64,000 bases of DNA from Farysia itapuensis (lineage: Eukaryota; Basidiomycota; Ustilaginomycetes; Ustilaginales; Ustilaginaceae): positions 124,001 through 188,000 of the forward strand of contig JALBYC010000013.1 in assembly GCA_023212645.1 (NCBI GenBank), given 5' to 3'. The notes under the pieces are model-generated. The model was not told the origin of the DNA. It searched no databases and saw only the letters and a list, made by a program, of their open reading frames with translations. Positions 21,796-31,200 of this stretch are shown in pieces. Position 1 is the stretch's first letter. Each line of letters begins with the position of its first letter. The position numbers and the translations under genes were made by a program.

Positions 21796-24090
21796 CTAAG
21801 AAGTCTGAGTTCGGCGGCGAAGAACTCTTTGTGCCACCCGCTTCAAAGGTTCGAGCACAACGCGCGAGAATCGACCGGCTAGCATCAAAGACAGACCGAT
21901 ACGTACGGGAAGTAGTATCTTGACGAAGAGGAAAGCAGCCAGCATATTGGCGAAAGAACCAGTAATGATGTTGATCTGCCCGTGCCCTACCGCTTGTTCG
22001 TCCACTTCTGAAGTGTCCAGCCATCCTTTGCGTCGATAGTAGCTTTCTAACTTGGCCTCCTTGAGTCGTAACCATCTGCGAAATTGTTGCACTAGATCGC
22101 TGTCACTAGAGTTTGCGTCGTCCCCAAGAAGCCAGCGCGCGATGACGGCACCTACGCCTAGCGCACCAAAGAGGTAGAACAGCGTGAACAGTGGCACAAT
22201 GGCTGTCAGCTCGTGAAGAATAAGGAATGAAGCCGCCATTGTCGAAGGAGTTGTGCCATTCCTGCTCGCCGCTGCTCGCATCTTGTCTAATGCTGAACTG
22301 ATGCGAGACTTCTTTTTATCTGCTGTCGACTTGGAAGGCAGCCAGATGATATTGGGATCTTCTGCTCCTCCGAGCCAAAAGGGCAATAGCTTATCAGGAA
22401 GTCTGAGTTTACCATCCTGCACTCCGTGCGTTTCCAGGATGGAGACAATGAGCCGAGGGATGGCAGCCGCTGTGGCGTTCAGTGTATGTAATGGGACTGG
22501 CTGAGTCGAACCGACGCTGCCTGTGATGTTCAGGCGTGCTGCTTGATAGTCAGTGCAGTTGGATGCAGACGAAACTTCGCCCCAAGATCCTCGCCCCGGC
22601 ATCCAAACCTCGATGTCGTACTTGCGATAAGCGCTGGCGCCGAGTTCTTCCGTGGGCATATCCAACACTCGGTAAGCGAGACCAAGCCCGCCCACAATGT
22701 CTTCCTGAAGTGCGCGCAGATCTTCCAACATTCTGTTGCTCGTCTCCTGGTTGGGCTCAGTCGCGACAAACAGCTCCACTTTGGTGAATTGATGAACGCG
22801 ATACAGGCCGCGTGTATCTGCACCTCGGGCTCCTGCTTCGGCGCGGAAAGCATGGCCCATACCAACCAGCTTGATCGGCAGCTGAGATCCCTCAATCAGG
22901 TGAGCTGGACCAAGACTAATGCCATCAAAATTACGTGACGTGAGCAAACCCGCCAACGGGATTTCGGCAGTGGCTGCCAGACAGAGCCCTGAATTGTCAG
23001 ACAGCTTATACGTCTGATTCGCGTTGACATCACGAGGCTGGAAACCGCATCGCTCTGCTAGCTTGATTTTCACCACATCAGGCGGAGAGACTGCGAGAAA
23101 GCCGCGCTGTAGGGCAGCTGCTAAAGCATACTGCGTCAGTGCATGCTCCAACAGGCTGAGATTGCCCAGTAGGTACGGCCAAGAATTTCCTGTTGACAAG
23201 ACACCGGATTGAAAGTCAACTTCGCCGCTCTTCAGCAAGTCGCCGAGAGCAAGGTGATTCTTCTTCGGGTCCGGCCCTGGACCTTCAGGAAACATCTTGG
23301 CCTGCAATTTTGAGGTCCGAGAGAGCGTCTTGATCGAGTCAAATTCAGGAGGAAGAGTGCTGTGAGGATCACTCGTGGACACAACGACAGCATTGCCTTC
23401 TGGACCTACAGGCGCTTCGGGATGACAGGAGTTTGGCCAGGTCAAAGTAAAAGCCTGATTCCACGCTCTATCCTCGTCCTGTTTCTTACTGATGGAAGCG
23501 AGCTGGTCTCTCACAGCTTTTGCTTCGGAGCGGAACGTTTCCAGGGTTGCTTGTGCGGCTTGTTCGGCTGCTTGTGTCCCAACGCTCGTTGTCGGACGAT
23601 CCTTTGTAGTTATGTTGCTGTTTTGAGAAATGGCTTTGCCGCCCGGTTTATCTGATGCGAATCCTTCAGACAGCTTTGCTTTGAGCATGAGCTCCGAAAT
23701 CTGTCTAGTCAGTGAATTCCGCCGTTGCTGGAGCGAGTTAAGTTCTGAGCTGCGCTGTGATATCCGAGTCATGTTTTCTTTCATCCTATCAAAGTCGGCT
23801 TGATTGTAGGACATGTTGCGAAGCTGCATAAGGTGTTGCGCTGATTTGGCGTTGGTTAGTATTGGAATCGGATTCTCGGGCATAGTCCTGCTTGAGCGCG
23901 AGGAGGTCTGTGACACGGCATCTGTGGATGAGGAGGTCGAGTTACTAGCCTTCTTCCTCTTACTCGCACTGCCTCTTGCTGAGGAGGACGAGGTATAGCG
24001 GCTGCATGTCCGGCTACGCAGAAGAAGAAGGCTCCTGGATTGACCAGAGCAGATCAGACCTGCTTTCCGCGCCGGCTGTAGCAGCGACAT
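21796..24090 (-). CDS. DIA4: Mitochondrial seryl-tRNA synthetase fused to a C-terminal membrane-type domain
   Basis: From the ATG at 24090 the product is 764 residues; the frame is open further, with another ATG at 24342, but only the inner start gives a compact Arg/Ser/Leu-rich, acid-free presequence. A long coiled-coil tRNA-binding arm (~80-240) with Gln/Arg heptads precedes a class II synthetase core. Motif 2 reads Gly-His-Ala-Phe-Arg-Ala-Glu-Ala-Gly-Ala-Arg-Gly near 413 and motif 3 is a divergent Leu-Asn-Ala-Thr-Ala-Ala-Ala-Ile-Pro-Arg near 546. After a Lys-rich linker the frame continues without a stop into about 150 residues with two hydrophobic segments (about 617-660 and 712-742). Between them is a basic segment containing Trp-Leu-Arg-Leu-Lys, and the tail is Arg-rich. 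The first part charges mitochondrial tRNA-Ser; the tail is not part of standard SerRS and may anchor it to the inner membrane. It is divergent from prohibitin 1. Confidence 0.88.
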   Translation of the reverse strand: MSLLQPARKAGLICSGQSRSLLLLRSRTCSRYTSSSSARGSASKRKKASNSTSSSTDAVSQTSSRSSRTMPENPIPILTNAKSAQHLMQLRNMSYNQADFDRMKENMTRISQRSSELNSLQQRRNSLTRQISELMLKAKLSEGFASDKPGGKAISQNSNITTKDRPTTSVGTQAAEQAAQATLETFRSEAKAVRDQLASISKKQDEDRAWNQAFTLTWPNSCHPEAPVGPEGNAVVVSTSDPHSTLPPEFDSIKTLSRTSKLQAKMFPEGPGPDPKKNHLALGDLLKSGEVDFQSGVLSTGNSWPYLLGNLSLLEHALTQYALAAALQRGFLAVSPPDVVKIKLAERCGFQPRDVNANQTYKLSDNSGLCLAATAEIPLAGLLTSRNFDGISLGPAHLIEGSQLPIKLVGMGHAFRAEAGARGADTRGLYRVHQFTKVELFVATEPNQETSNRMLEDLRALQEDIVGGLGLAYRVLDMPTEELGASAYRKYDIEVWMPGRGSWGEVSSASNCTDYQAARLNITGSVGSTQPVPLHTLNATAAAIPRLIVSILETHGVQDGKLRLPDKLLPFWLGGAEDPNIIWLPSKSTADKKKSRISSALDKMRAAASRNGTTPSTMAASFLILHELTAIVPLFTLFYLFGALGVGAVIARWLLGDDANSSDSDLVQQFRRWLRLKEAKLESYYRRKGWLDTSEVDEQAVGHGQINIITGSFANMLAAFLFVKILLPVRIGLSLMLAGRFSRVVLEPLKRVAQRVLRRRTQTS

Positions 24091-24441
24091 CAAGCGTGGT
24101 GCCAGGCTGCTGACGCAAGGCAAATTGCGAGGCGCTGTGACAGGAAACGTCAAACATAAAAAGTTGACAGCTTCGCTCCTCGCACCAAAATAGCCCAAAA
24201 ATGCAAAAAAAGGAGCTTTACGTGTAAGATTTAGACTGTCACTCACACTTTTGCGTCCATGCGTCCAATTGTCCAATTTTCCCGTGCGTGTATTCACGGT
24301 TGTGATTTTCGCAAGCCTGTGCGCAGGAAGCACGAAGCACATCAAACACAAGGTGGCTTACGTTTGAGCGCAGCAGCAGGATCCATCGTCGCAGGACCCT
24401 TTCTTCATCTTCTCGTACCGTCTTCTTCCGTCCCGTTGATC
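24091..24441. promoter_or_regulatory. Putative bidirectional promoter of two mitochondrial genes
   Basis: A 351-bp interval separates the start codons of the mitochondrial seryl-tRNA synthetase (minus) and prohibitin 1 (plus). Both products are mitochondrial, so shared control is plausible. I cannot name a factor site with confidence. Confidence 0.35.
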
Positions 24442-25323
24442 ATGTCGAACATTGCAGCGCGTTTTGCGGTGCCTCTCGGGCTGGGCTTTATGGCTCTCCA
24501 AGCCAGTCTGTATGACGTGCCTGGTGGATACCGTGCAGTCATGTTCGATCGATTTCAGGGCGTGAAGAACGTTGCAACACACGAGGGTACCCACTTCCTC
24601 GTGCCTTGGCTTCAGAAAGCAATTCTGTACGATGTACGAATCAAGCCGAGAAACATCTCGACCACAACTGGATCCAAGGATCTGCAGATGGTGTCCCTAA
24701 CGCTGCGAGTCTTGTCCCGACCCGACATCCAGCACCTCTCCAAAATTTACCAGTCCTTGGGCATCGACTACGATGAGCGAGTGTTGCCGTCCATCGGCAA
24801 CGAAGTGCTCAAAGCCACTGTTGCACAATTTGATGCTGCCGAACTCATCACCCAGCGAGAGGTGGTTTCGGCCCGCATCCGCGAGGATCTGTTGAAACGT
24901 GCACGAGAGTTCAACATTGTACTCGAAGATGTCTCGATCACGCACATGACTTTCGGACAGGATTTTACCAAGGCAGTCGAACAGAAGCAGATTGCACAAC
25001 AAGACGCCGAACGTGCCAAGTTCATTGTCGAGAAGGCCGAACAGGAGCGACAGGCTTCCGTTATTCGAGCTGAGGGTGAAGCAGAAGCTGCGCTGACCAT
25101 CTCCAGGGCTCTTGAAAAGGCAGGAGACGGCCTGTTGACAATTCGACGAATCGAGGCGTCCAAAGATATTGCAAGCACGCTGAGTGGTGGAAAGAATGTT
25201 ACCTACTTGCCGCGAGGCCAAGGCATGCTGTAAGTTGATGACGCCCTCTCTGTAGACGCTCCGAAACTGACTATCTCTTGTGTCTTCCTGAACCCGCCCA
25301 ACAGTCTCAACATGCAGGCTTAA
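24442..25323 (+). CDS. PHB1: Prohibitin 1
   Basis: Two exons: 24442-25229 and 25305-25323, across a 75-nt GT-AG intron (donor gtaagt, acceptor caacag) in phase 2; 268 residues. The start is Met-Ser-Asn-Ile-Ala at 24442; an in-frame ORF further upstream begins out of context. The N-terminal hydrophobic segment is followed by the Tyr-Asp-Val-Pro-Gly-Gly-Tyr-Arg-Ala-Val-Met-Phe-Asp-Arg-Phe segment, the SPFH/band-7 domain and a C-terminal coiled coil (about 175-220), as in PHB1. Splicing replaces the premature end with the conserved Met-Leu-Leu-Asn-Met-Gln-Ala tail. Prohibitin 1 forms ring complexes with PHB2 in the mitochondrial inner membrane that scaffold membrane proteins and the m-AAA protease. 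Confidence 0.97.
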
Positions 25324-25413
25324 GATCTGTAGAATCATCGTCACACATGCACAAACAATGTTACTAATGCCTAACCACTCCACTTGTACTCTACACGACA
25401 AAGCTAGCAGGTC

Positions 25414-26656
25414 TTATTGGCTGTGAGAGCTCCAGACGCCCTCGGGATGCAGACGCTGGAGGGAAGGGTCAATGGGTCAGTGAGAGTACGTGAGCATACT
25501 CTGAGCGTCTAGAAACTTACCTCTTGAGGAATGTCGATATTTTTGAGTGCAGTAAGGACAGCTTTGCCAGCCCAGTGCTCGAGCGTTTCGCACTCCTCCG
25601 GCGTGATGAATGCAGAGTTGGTTCGATTGGCAAAGATCATCTGAACAGCGCCTGCGCGAATCTTGCCAAATTTGCTGGCGGGTTCTTTCTCGAGCTCTCG
25701 GGCTGCGTTGGCGGCGGCAGCGAGGTGGTTGATGACAAAGGTCTCCATCTCGAGTGTTGCCACGCCTGGTCGTCGTTCACGGATAGTGTCGATGAGATTG
25801 GCGTTGGCATCGACGAAAGTTGGGTCGATTCTACCCTGGCTTCCGTAGAACGTGTCAGCGGAAGCATTGACGACATTTCCTTCGGCCTTGACAGCGCTGC
25901 CGTTGAACTGACCTGGTCGTGCTTGAGGCCGACTTTCGTTCAACGCTGCAAGCAGGGCGTCATGAACCTCAACATCAGCGTCCAGAGGTTTGGTGATTAG
26001 GTACGGCTCGATTGCTCCAGAAGATCGCTCTTGAGCAGTGGTTGTTTCGTGGAAGTAATCGTAGTTGCGAGAGATGCCGAACGAGGCTCGAGGGACAACC
26101 ACGGTGCCGATACCAAGATGAGGCTCAAGCGATCCGCACGATCCGAGCCGGACGATAATCATCTCGCCCTGAATCACAGCTCGACATTCGCGAACGAAGA
26201 AGTCGACTACTGCAAAGCCCATACCGATGGCTACAACACTGATGGGAACACCTTGGAATGTTCCAGTCAGCGTAAGAAAGTTGCGCTGCGAGTTGAACTC
26301 GAACAGCGGCTTGCCTCCATCGAATGCTTTGGCTATTCGGTGTGCGCGCACTTGGTCGCCGACTGTAATCTGTGGACAATCTATGTGTCAGTTGGGTTGC
26401 TTGGACAGTCGCTGGCAAAGGGTTTTCCTTACGATTCGGTTGGCGACCCTATTGAGCGGAGAACACAAAGTGAGCGCTCAGTCGATCTCAAAGCTTGCAT
26501 AGGTTACTTACTGTCCGGCTTTAGTGGCCACATGGTACGTTCGTCCTTGGGCGTCTTGCTGTGGTATCAAATTACAGAATCAGTCAATTGACTGTGCGCG
26601 CTTCGACGCTGGCCAATACTCACGGGAAAGTTGGCGTTGCTGAGGACGTCCTTCAT
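25414..26656 (-). CDS. Uridine phosphorylase (PNP/UDP family), five exons
   Basis: Exons on the minus strand: 26624-26656, 26512-26558, 26433-26448 (only 16 nt), 25521-26369 and 25414-25455; all introns are GT-AG. The spliced product is 328 residues. The reconstructed N-terminus reads Asn-Ala-Asn-Phe-Pro, then Gly-Arg-Thr-Tyr-His-Val, Ala-Gly-Gln-Val-Ala-Asn-Arg-Ile and Ile-Thr-Val-Gly-Asp, the typical start of uridine phosphorylases. A phosphate/ribose-binding Arg-Leu-Gly-Ser-Cys-Gly-Ser-Leu segment is near residue 118, and a Glu-Met-Glu-Thr motif for ribose binding is near residue 247. The C-terminus is Leu-His-Pro-Glu-Gly-Val-Trp. It would cleave uridine reversibly to uracil and ribose-1-phosphate in pyrimidine salvage. 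Longer alternatives for the third exon produce a frameshift or stop, so the micro-exon is well supported by frame and family sequence. Confidence 0.88.
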
Positions 26657-27041
26657 GCTGGCTTCTCAATGGTATGATGCTTCAGTGACCTCCTTGTACA
26701 GTCTTGTATATATATGGGCTGGAAGTGTTGCTTTTTGGCTGGCTTGGCTGCGTTCCGAAGATCCGAGCAGCAGAAGAATGCGGAGATAGCCGATAGCCGA
26801 TATCGTGATTGCACATCGGGTGTCAGATTGTAATACCCGACTTTTTATCGATATATCGATGCATCGGCGATTCGGCGCGCCTCGCCGCCTCGCGGGCTCG
26901 CGGCCTCCGCCAAGTCGCCATCCATGCCTCCACTCGGGAAGAAAGTACTTTTCAGCTCCCAAAATAGATTTACAAGCCCTTTTCTGATAGCTGACATGCG
27001 GACTCACTTCCTGCACCTCACCTTCCACCGTCCCGCACACC
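26657..27041. promoter_or_regulatory. Divergent promoter region with palindrome and short repeats
   Basis: A 385-bp interval between the start codons of the uridine phosphorylase and the membrane-associated unknown. It contains a 14-bp perfect palindrome, ATCGATATATCGAT (26847-26860), and a GATAGCC doublet followed by GATATCG (26784-26804). A TATA-like tatatata motif at ~26706-26713 is about 55 bp upstream of the uridine phosphorylase ATG on its strand. Confidence 0.45.
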
Positions 27042-28160
27042 ATGATGAATCCTGTTCCGTATGTTCAAATGTTCTTCAAGTCGGTCTTTAGTATCTTTAG
27101 CCCATCGACTACTACAATCTGGCAGAACAACATTGCTTATTCGCTCACGCTGCACAATCCGCGCGTGCTGCTCTACCGTGGTCCTGAAACATACGTTACC
27201 TTCTCCATCTACGCTCAGGCATACTCGCCTGAAGCACGCAAACAGCTCGAATCTCTCTCCGACACAAGTAGTCTCGTCAAAGGCACCAATGTTCAGCTCG
27301 TCCAAAAAGGGTGGATCGCCGGTGTAGTGGGGTGGAATGCTGCCGGGTACATGGGCGCACCCACCAAGAAGGGCTGGGAGATCACTCCACGCGGCACCGC
27401 GGGCTGGAAAGACGCACACGCGGATTCGTCCACATCGGGTGATCATGAGGACGAAGACCAAGGCGAAAAGCCTCAGAAGTACAGCAATGACGAATACGAG
27501 CTGCAGACGCTGGACAAGTCTGGCAAAAGCGGCAGCACCTCTCAAATGACCGCTGAGACGCGTCATATTGCCACCAAACGCAAGGAGAATATCGACAAGC
27601 AGATTCGTTCGCAAAGCTCGGGCGTGCAGGTGAGCGACGAAAGCGACTCTACCACTCGTGTTCTCGGTACTTTCAAATGTCGTATCCCTGTCGAAACTGG
27701 TGATGGCTACTTCCGACTTTGGGTGACTTTCCCGTCGCCTGTCTCGCGAGCCACATTGGCCGTTGCCTCACCTACGTTCCGACTGTACAGTTTCTCGCTC
27801 AGCTCTGCCAGCCCTCGAGGAGCTGCCCTTCTCCCACCCGTCATTGTCCCCGAGCTGGCATTGCGGTCCGTTTCCATCGCACTCACCACCCTGGTGTATG
27901 GCTTGTTCCCAATTGCAGCTATCATCAACAAGCTCATGCCCCGTTGGATGTCACAACGCTTCATGAGCTGGATCTACACTCGCGTAGGCGCAAAGCAAAA
28001 AACCAACCAGCTGCGAGAAAAGTACCACGTAGACGCAAAAATTGACGAGGCCAAGGCACAAGTCAAGAAAGTCCCTTTTGCCTCAGCAGGTATCCGCACC
28101 GAATGGGACATCGAACGCGATGCCCAGCGTGGACGTGGAGGTTGGGCGTACTACTGGTGA
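27042..28160 (+). CDS. Conserved-looking membrane-associated protein of unknown function
   Basis: A single-exon, 372-residue protein starting Met-Met-Asn-Pro-Val at 27042. The N-terminal part (1-110) looks like a folded beta-rich domain with aromatic residues. A hydrophilic, Lys/Glu/Ser-rich linker covers about 115-215. A second beta-like segment (215-275) contains Gly-Asp-Gly-Tyr-Phe-Arg-Leu-Trp-Val-Thr-Phe. It is followed by a hydrophobic stretch (about 275-300) that could be a membrane helix, then a basic tail ending Gly-Gly-Trp-Ala-Tyr-Tyr-Trp. There is no cleavable signal peptide. I do not recognise the family. It is divergent from the uridine phosphorylase gene and convergent with SAC3 (72 bp between stops). 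Confidence 0.7.
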   Translation: MMNPVPYVQMFFKSVFSIFSPSTTTIWQNNIAYSLTLHNPRVLLYRGPETYVTFSIYAQAYSPEARKQLESLSDTSSLVKGTNVQLVQKGWIAGVVGWNAAGYMGAPTKKGWEITPRGTAGWKDAHADSSTSGDHEDEDQGEKPQKYSNDEYELQTLDKSGKSGSTSQMTAETRHIATKRKENIDKQIRSQSSGVQVSDESDSTTRVLGTFKCRIPVETGDGYFRLWVTFPSPVSRATLAVASPTFRLYSFSLSSASPRGAALLPPVIVPELALRSVSIALTTLVYGLFPIAAIINKLMPRWMSQRFMSWIYTRVGAKQKTNQLREKYHVDAKIDEAKAQVKKVPFASAGIRTEWDIERDAQRGRGGWAYYW

Positions 28161-28232
28161 TGCAGCACTGTCAAGCGCTAACAATAGCTGTTTATTAATG
28201 AATATGCACGAATAAATGGATCTTAGTTGATG

Positions 28233-31200
28233 CTACGAGTTGAGGAATGCATTGGTCCGAGCTACTAGTGCTCGGAGGCTGGCGACGGAGCTGGCTGTCT
28301 TGAGCTTCGCCTCAGTCGCAACGCGGAATTGTGGGGATGTCGATGAGATATAGCCTGGAGGAGTCGCGTTGTAATCTTCTCGAGTCTCGATGGGTTCCAT
28401 TTCGATGTCAATTCCAGGATAGGACTGCGTGCAGGAAAGGGAGAGTGTTGGGGCTGTTTCGCGGTAGCGACTCCAGATGGACCGTGAGGTTGCAGATAGC
28501 TCGTCCATGGCCGCTCGACAGAGTCGATCCAATGTCTGACGTTCGGTGACGAGAGACTGAGCAACTTCCGCTTCGTCGTGTACTTGGATCCAGACTGAGG
28601 CAAGCTTCTCGAGCGACAGATCGAGAAGGGCGCCTACGTGCTGGTCCACAGCGAACGGTACCGTGCCACCTGCGGTGTTCTGCTGCGCCACGAGCTTGGA
28701 TCGCATCAAGAAAGCCTGCTCCTCAGGCAGGGTGTTGATCTGTCCTAACGCTAGGGCAAATACACCCTCTGCTGCAACCGGCGAAGGCATCGGTATAAGC
28801 ACATCCGCCTCCTCGCCCTCGTCTAACATAGTATCCGACAGATTGAGTGTGGTCCGGAGCAGGTGGTTGGCAAGAGCAGTCAAGATTTGTATCACTTTGC
28901 ACGCAAAGGGGTCCACTTCGGACGAGGGAACGCCAGCGCACAAGGCAGAAGCCAGAGCTGCAAACTGGACCCACTGGTCGTACATCGCTTCTGTCAAGTT
29001 TTGCAAGGACCAGCAGCGCTGTCGCTTGGGGTTGGGCTGCAGATCAGGCATCACGTCTTCCAATATGGCGGAAAGAGCAATTTCGGGCGATGTAGATGCA
29101 TCGCATAGCTCCAAAACTTCAATTCGATCAAAGACCTGCCGCCAGCCTGTCGTGTCTGCTGCTCCAAGCTCCTGTAAGATAGGCGCAGAATGGCCCCAAG
29201 ACACGAGTAATAGACGACAGGAGAGCAGACTGCGCGTCACTGACGCCGACTGAGCCAGCTGCCCTAATCGCAACCTATCGTCTTGCAACAGCTTGTCTCT
29301 CTGCGATTCTGAGGTAGTCTGTGCGATGAGCGGGTTCAGCTCGAATACAAGCAGACCGACTTCTTCGCCCGTCCTGTCCAGGCTACGGGTATCGGGCAAA
29401 GTATCGACCAGTCGAAATCTCGAGCCGTCCGCAAGGTCCACGTTCACAATTTCGTCTCCGTATACCGCTTTCTCTGCGCCGTCACTTAAGCCGAACTTCA
29501 GTCGAAGCCAGCGCGAAGCAACATGGTTGCCAGCACCTGAATACACGGCAGTCCACTGATCAAGGTCTGCGGGCTTGAAATGCAAGAACAGCTCGTCAAT
29601 GTGATCTGCCAAGCGCGACAGCATTGAGCCTTCTTCCCATAACTCGGCGCGCTGCTGTCGTGTCCGCACGAAACGGCTTCGCATTTCATCGTCGGAGCAA
29701 ATGACACCAGCCTCGTCCAATTTTCGCTTTGGTTTCGATGTCGGACTTCGTTCGCCGGTTAGGAGACTGTGCCGGATCGATGTGCTGCCATTATCGTCGG
29801 GCATGGGCTTCAGAACGTTTCTGAGACGGAGTTGGCGTCGAATCTCTTGCAGTCGGCGTCTCTGAGCCTCATAGTCTCGCCGCACAAGCATGACTGCCTT
29901 CCACCTGCTCAGCGTAGTTGATGTCAGACTCCTGAATCGGAACGTGTGTGCCAAAGCACTTTGCGCTGCCTTTTCCGCTAATGTACGAGTTTGCCCGTCG
30001 ATCACCGAGTCCAGCAACTTTGACGCAAGAGAAGCAACTACCTGCTGGCGCGATGCGTTCTTTCGTCGCAGCAATTCGCGCTCGACGGCAACCGAGGCAG
30101 CTTGCTTGGATGCAGATCTGCAAAATTCATCGACGAGCATGTCCGATGCTTTGTGAACAGCATACTTGCGAACAGCCTCCTGTTTCTGTTTTGCACGTCG
30201 CTGATCCTCTGCTTTTCGCGCCAGCTCTGCGGCCGAGGGCTTCTGCTCGACAGGCTGTAGCCTGGCGATAGAAGGCGCCGAAGACACTGGAACCTTATCG
30301 GGCTCTGGTGTCTCCGACGGTCGTTTTGTCAACTCGTCCTTGGCGCCGGGCTGGGATGAGGCAAAGAAAGTGGGTATCGATGTATGTGACTTGGTCGTTG
30401 CGGAATTTTCTACGAGGCCTGTGAATGAAGACGCAGCGGCAGGTTTTGGGGCCACAGGGGCCGGTGCTGAGTGGACCTGAGTACTCGTGAACGGAGACAT
30501 CTTGTTAGCTGGAGCTGCAAAGGAGAAAGAAGGGGCGGGTGAGAGTTTCTGGGGGGGTTGCGTGCTCGAAAAGGCATTGCTGGGCTTGAACGATGGAGCT
30601 GCAGCCGAGAGCGGCGAAGACTTCGATGCAGATTGTGACACAGCTTGCTGTGTCTGCTGGAAAGCCGGTATAGATCGACCAGACGAGGCGTGAAACGAAG
30701 GCGGCTGAACGTTTTTGGGAGAAGGCAAAGGCACAGAACCAGGCAGAGAGGGGACAGCTCCAGATGCCTTGCCATCAACAACATCGGCTGAAGAGTAGCT
30801 TCCTCTCTTCTTCTCGACAAGTGTATTGCTGAAGGGAACCGTAAGCGGTTTCGCTTCATCAAGGACAGTGTTTCGATCAATTTTGACGGCGACAGGACGT
30901 CTGTGTCCATTCTGTTCTTCCCACTCGAGCTCAATGCCAAGATGCTGAGCCATATCAGCGACTTGTTGAGCGTCGTCCAGTCCAAGTGTTTTCTGGACAG
31001 TCTCTATGGGCAGGGCTCTGTGCTGAGACATGTATGCCTTTGACATAGCTTTGAGCGCACCGATTCGGATGGAGCTGAACGAGTTTTCGGCAAGACAAGC
31101 CATGAGGTAGTTAACGTTGGGCTTGCCTAGCTCTGCAAAGAACTTGGAGAAAAAGTTGAGCGTCGCTTCCGTGTTGCGTGGCTGGCCTCGCTTTTCTAGG

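Noticed and set aside
24091..24342. Longer N-terminus of the mitochondrial seryl-tRNA synthetase from ATG 24342
   Set aside because: It adds a Cys/Phe-rich non-presequence segment and overlaps the divergent promoter; the ATG at 24090 yields a normal presequence.
26433..26476. A longer 44-nt version of uridine phosphorylase exon 3
   Set aside because: From the previous exon's frame it runs into a stop; the 16-nt form keeps frame and the conserved residues.
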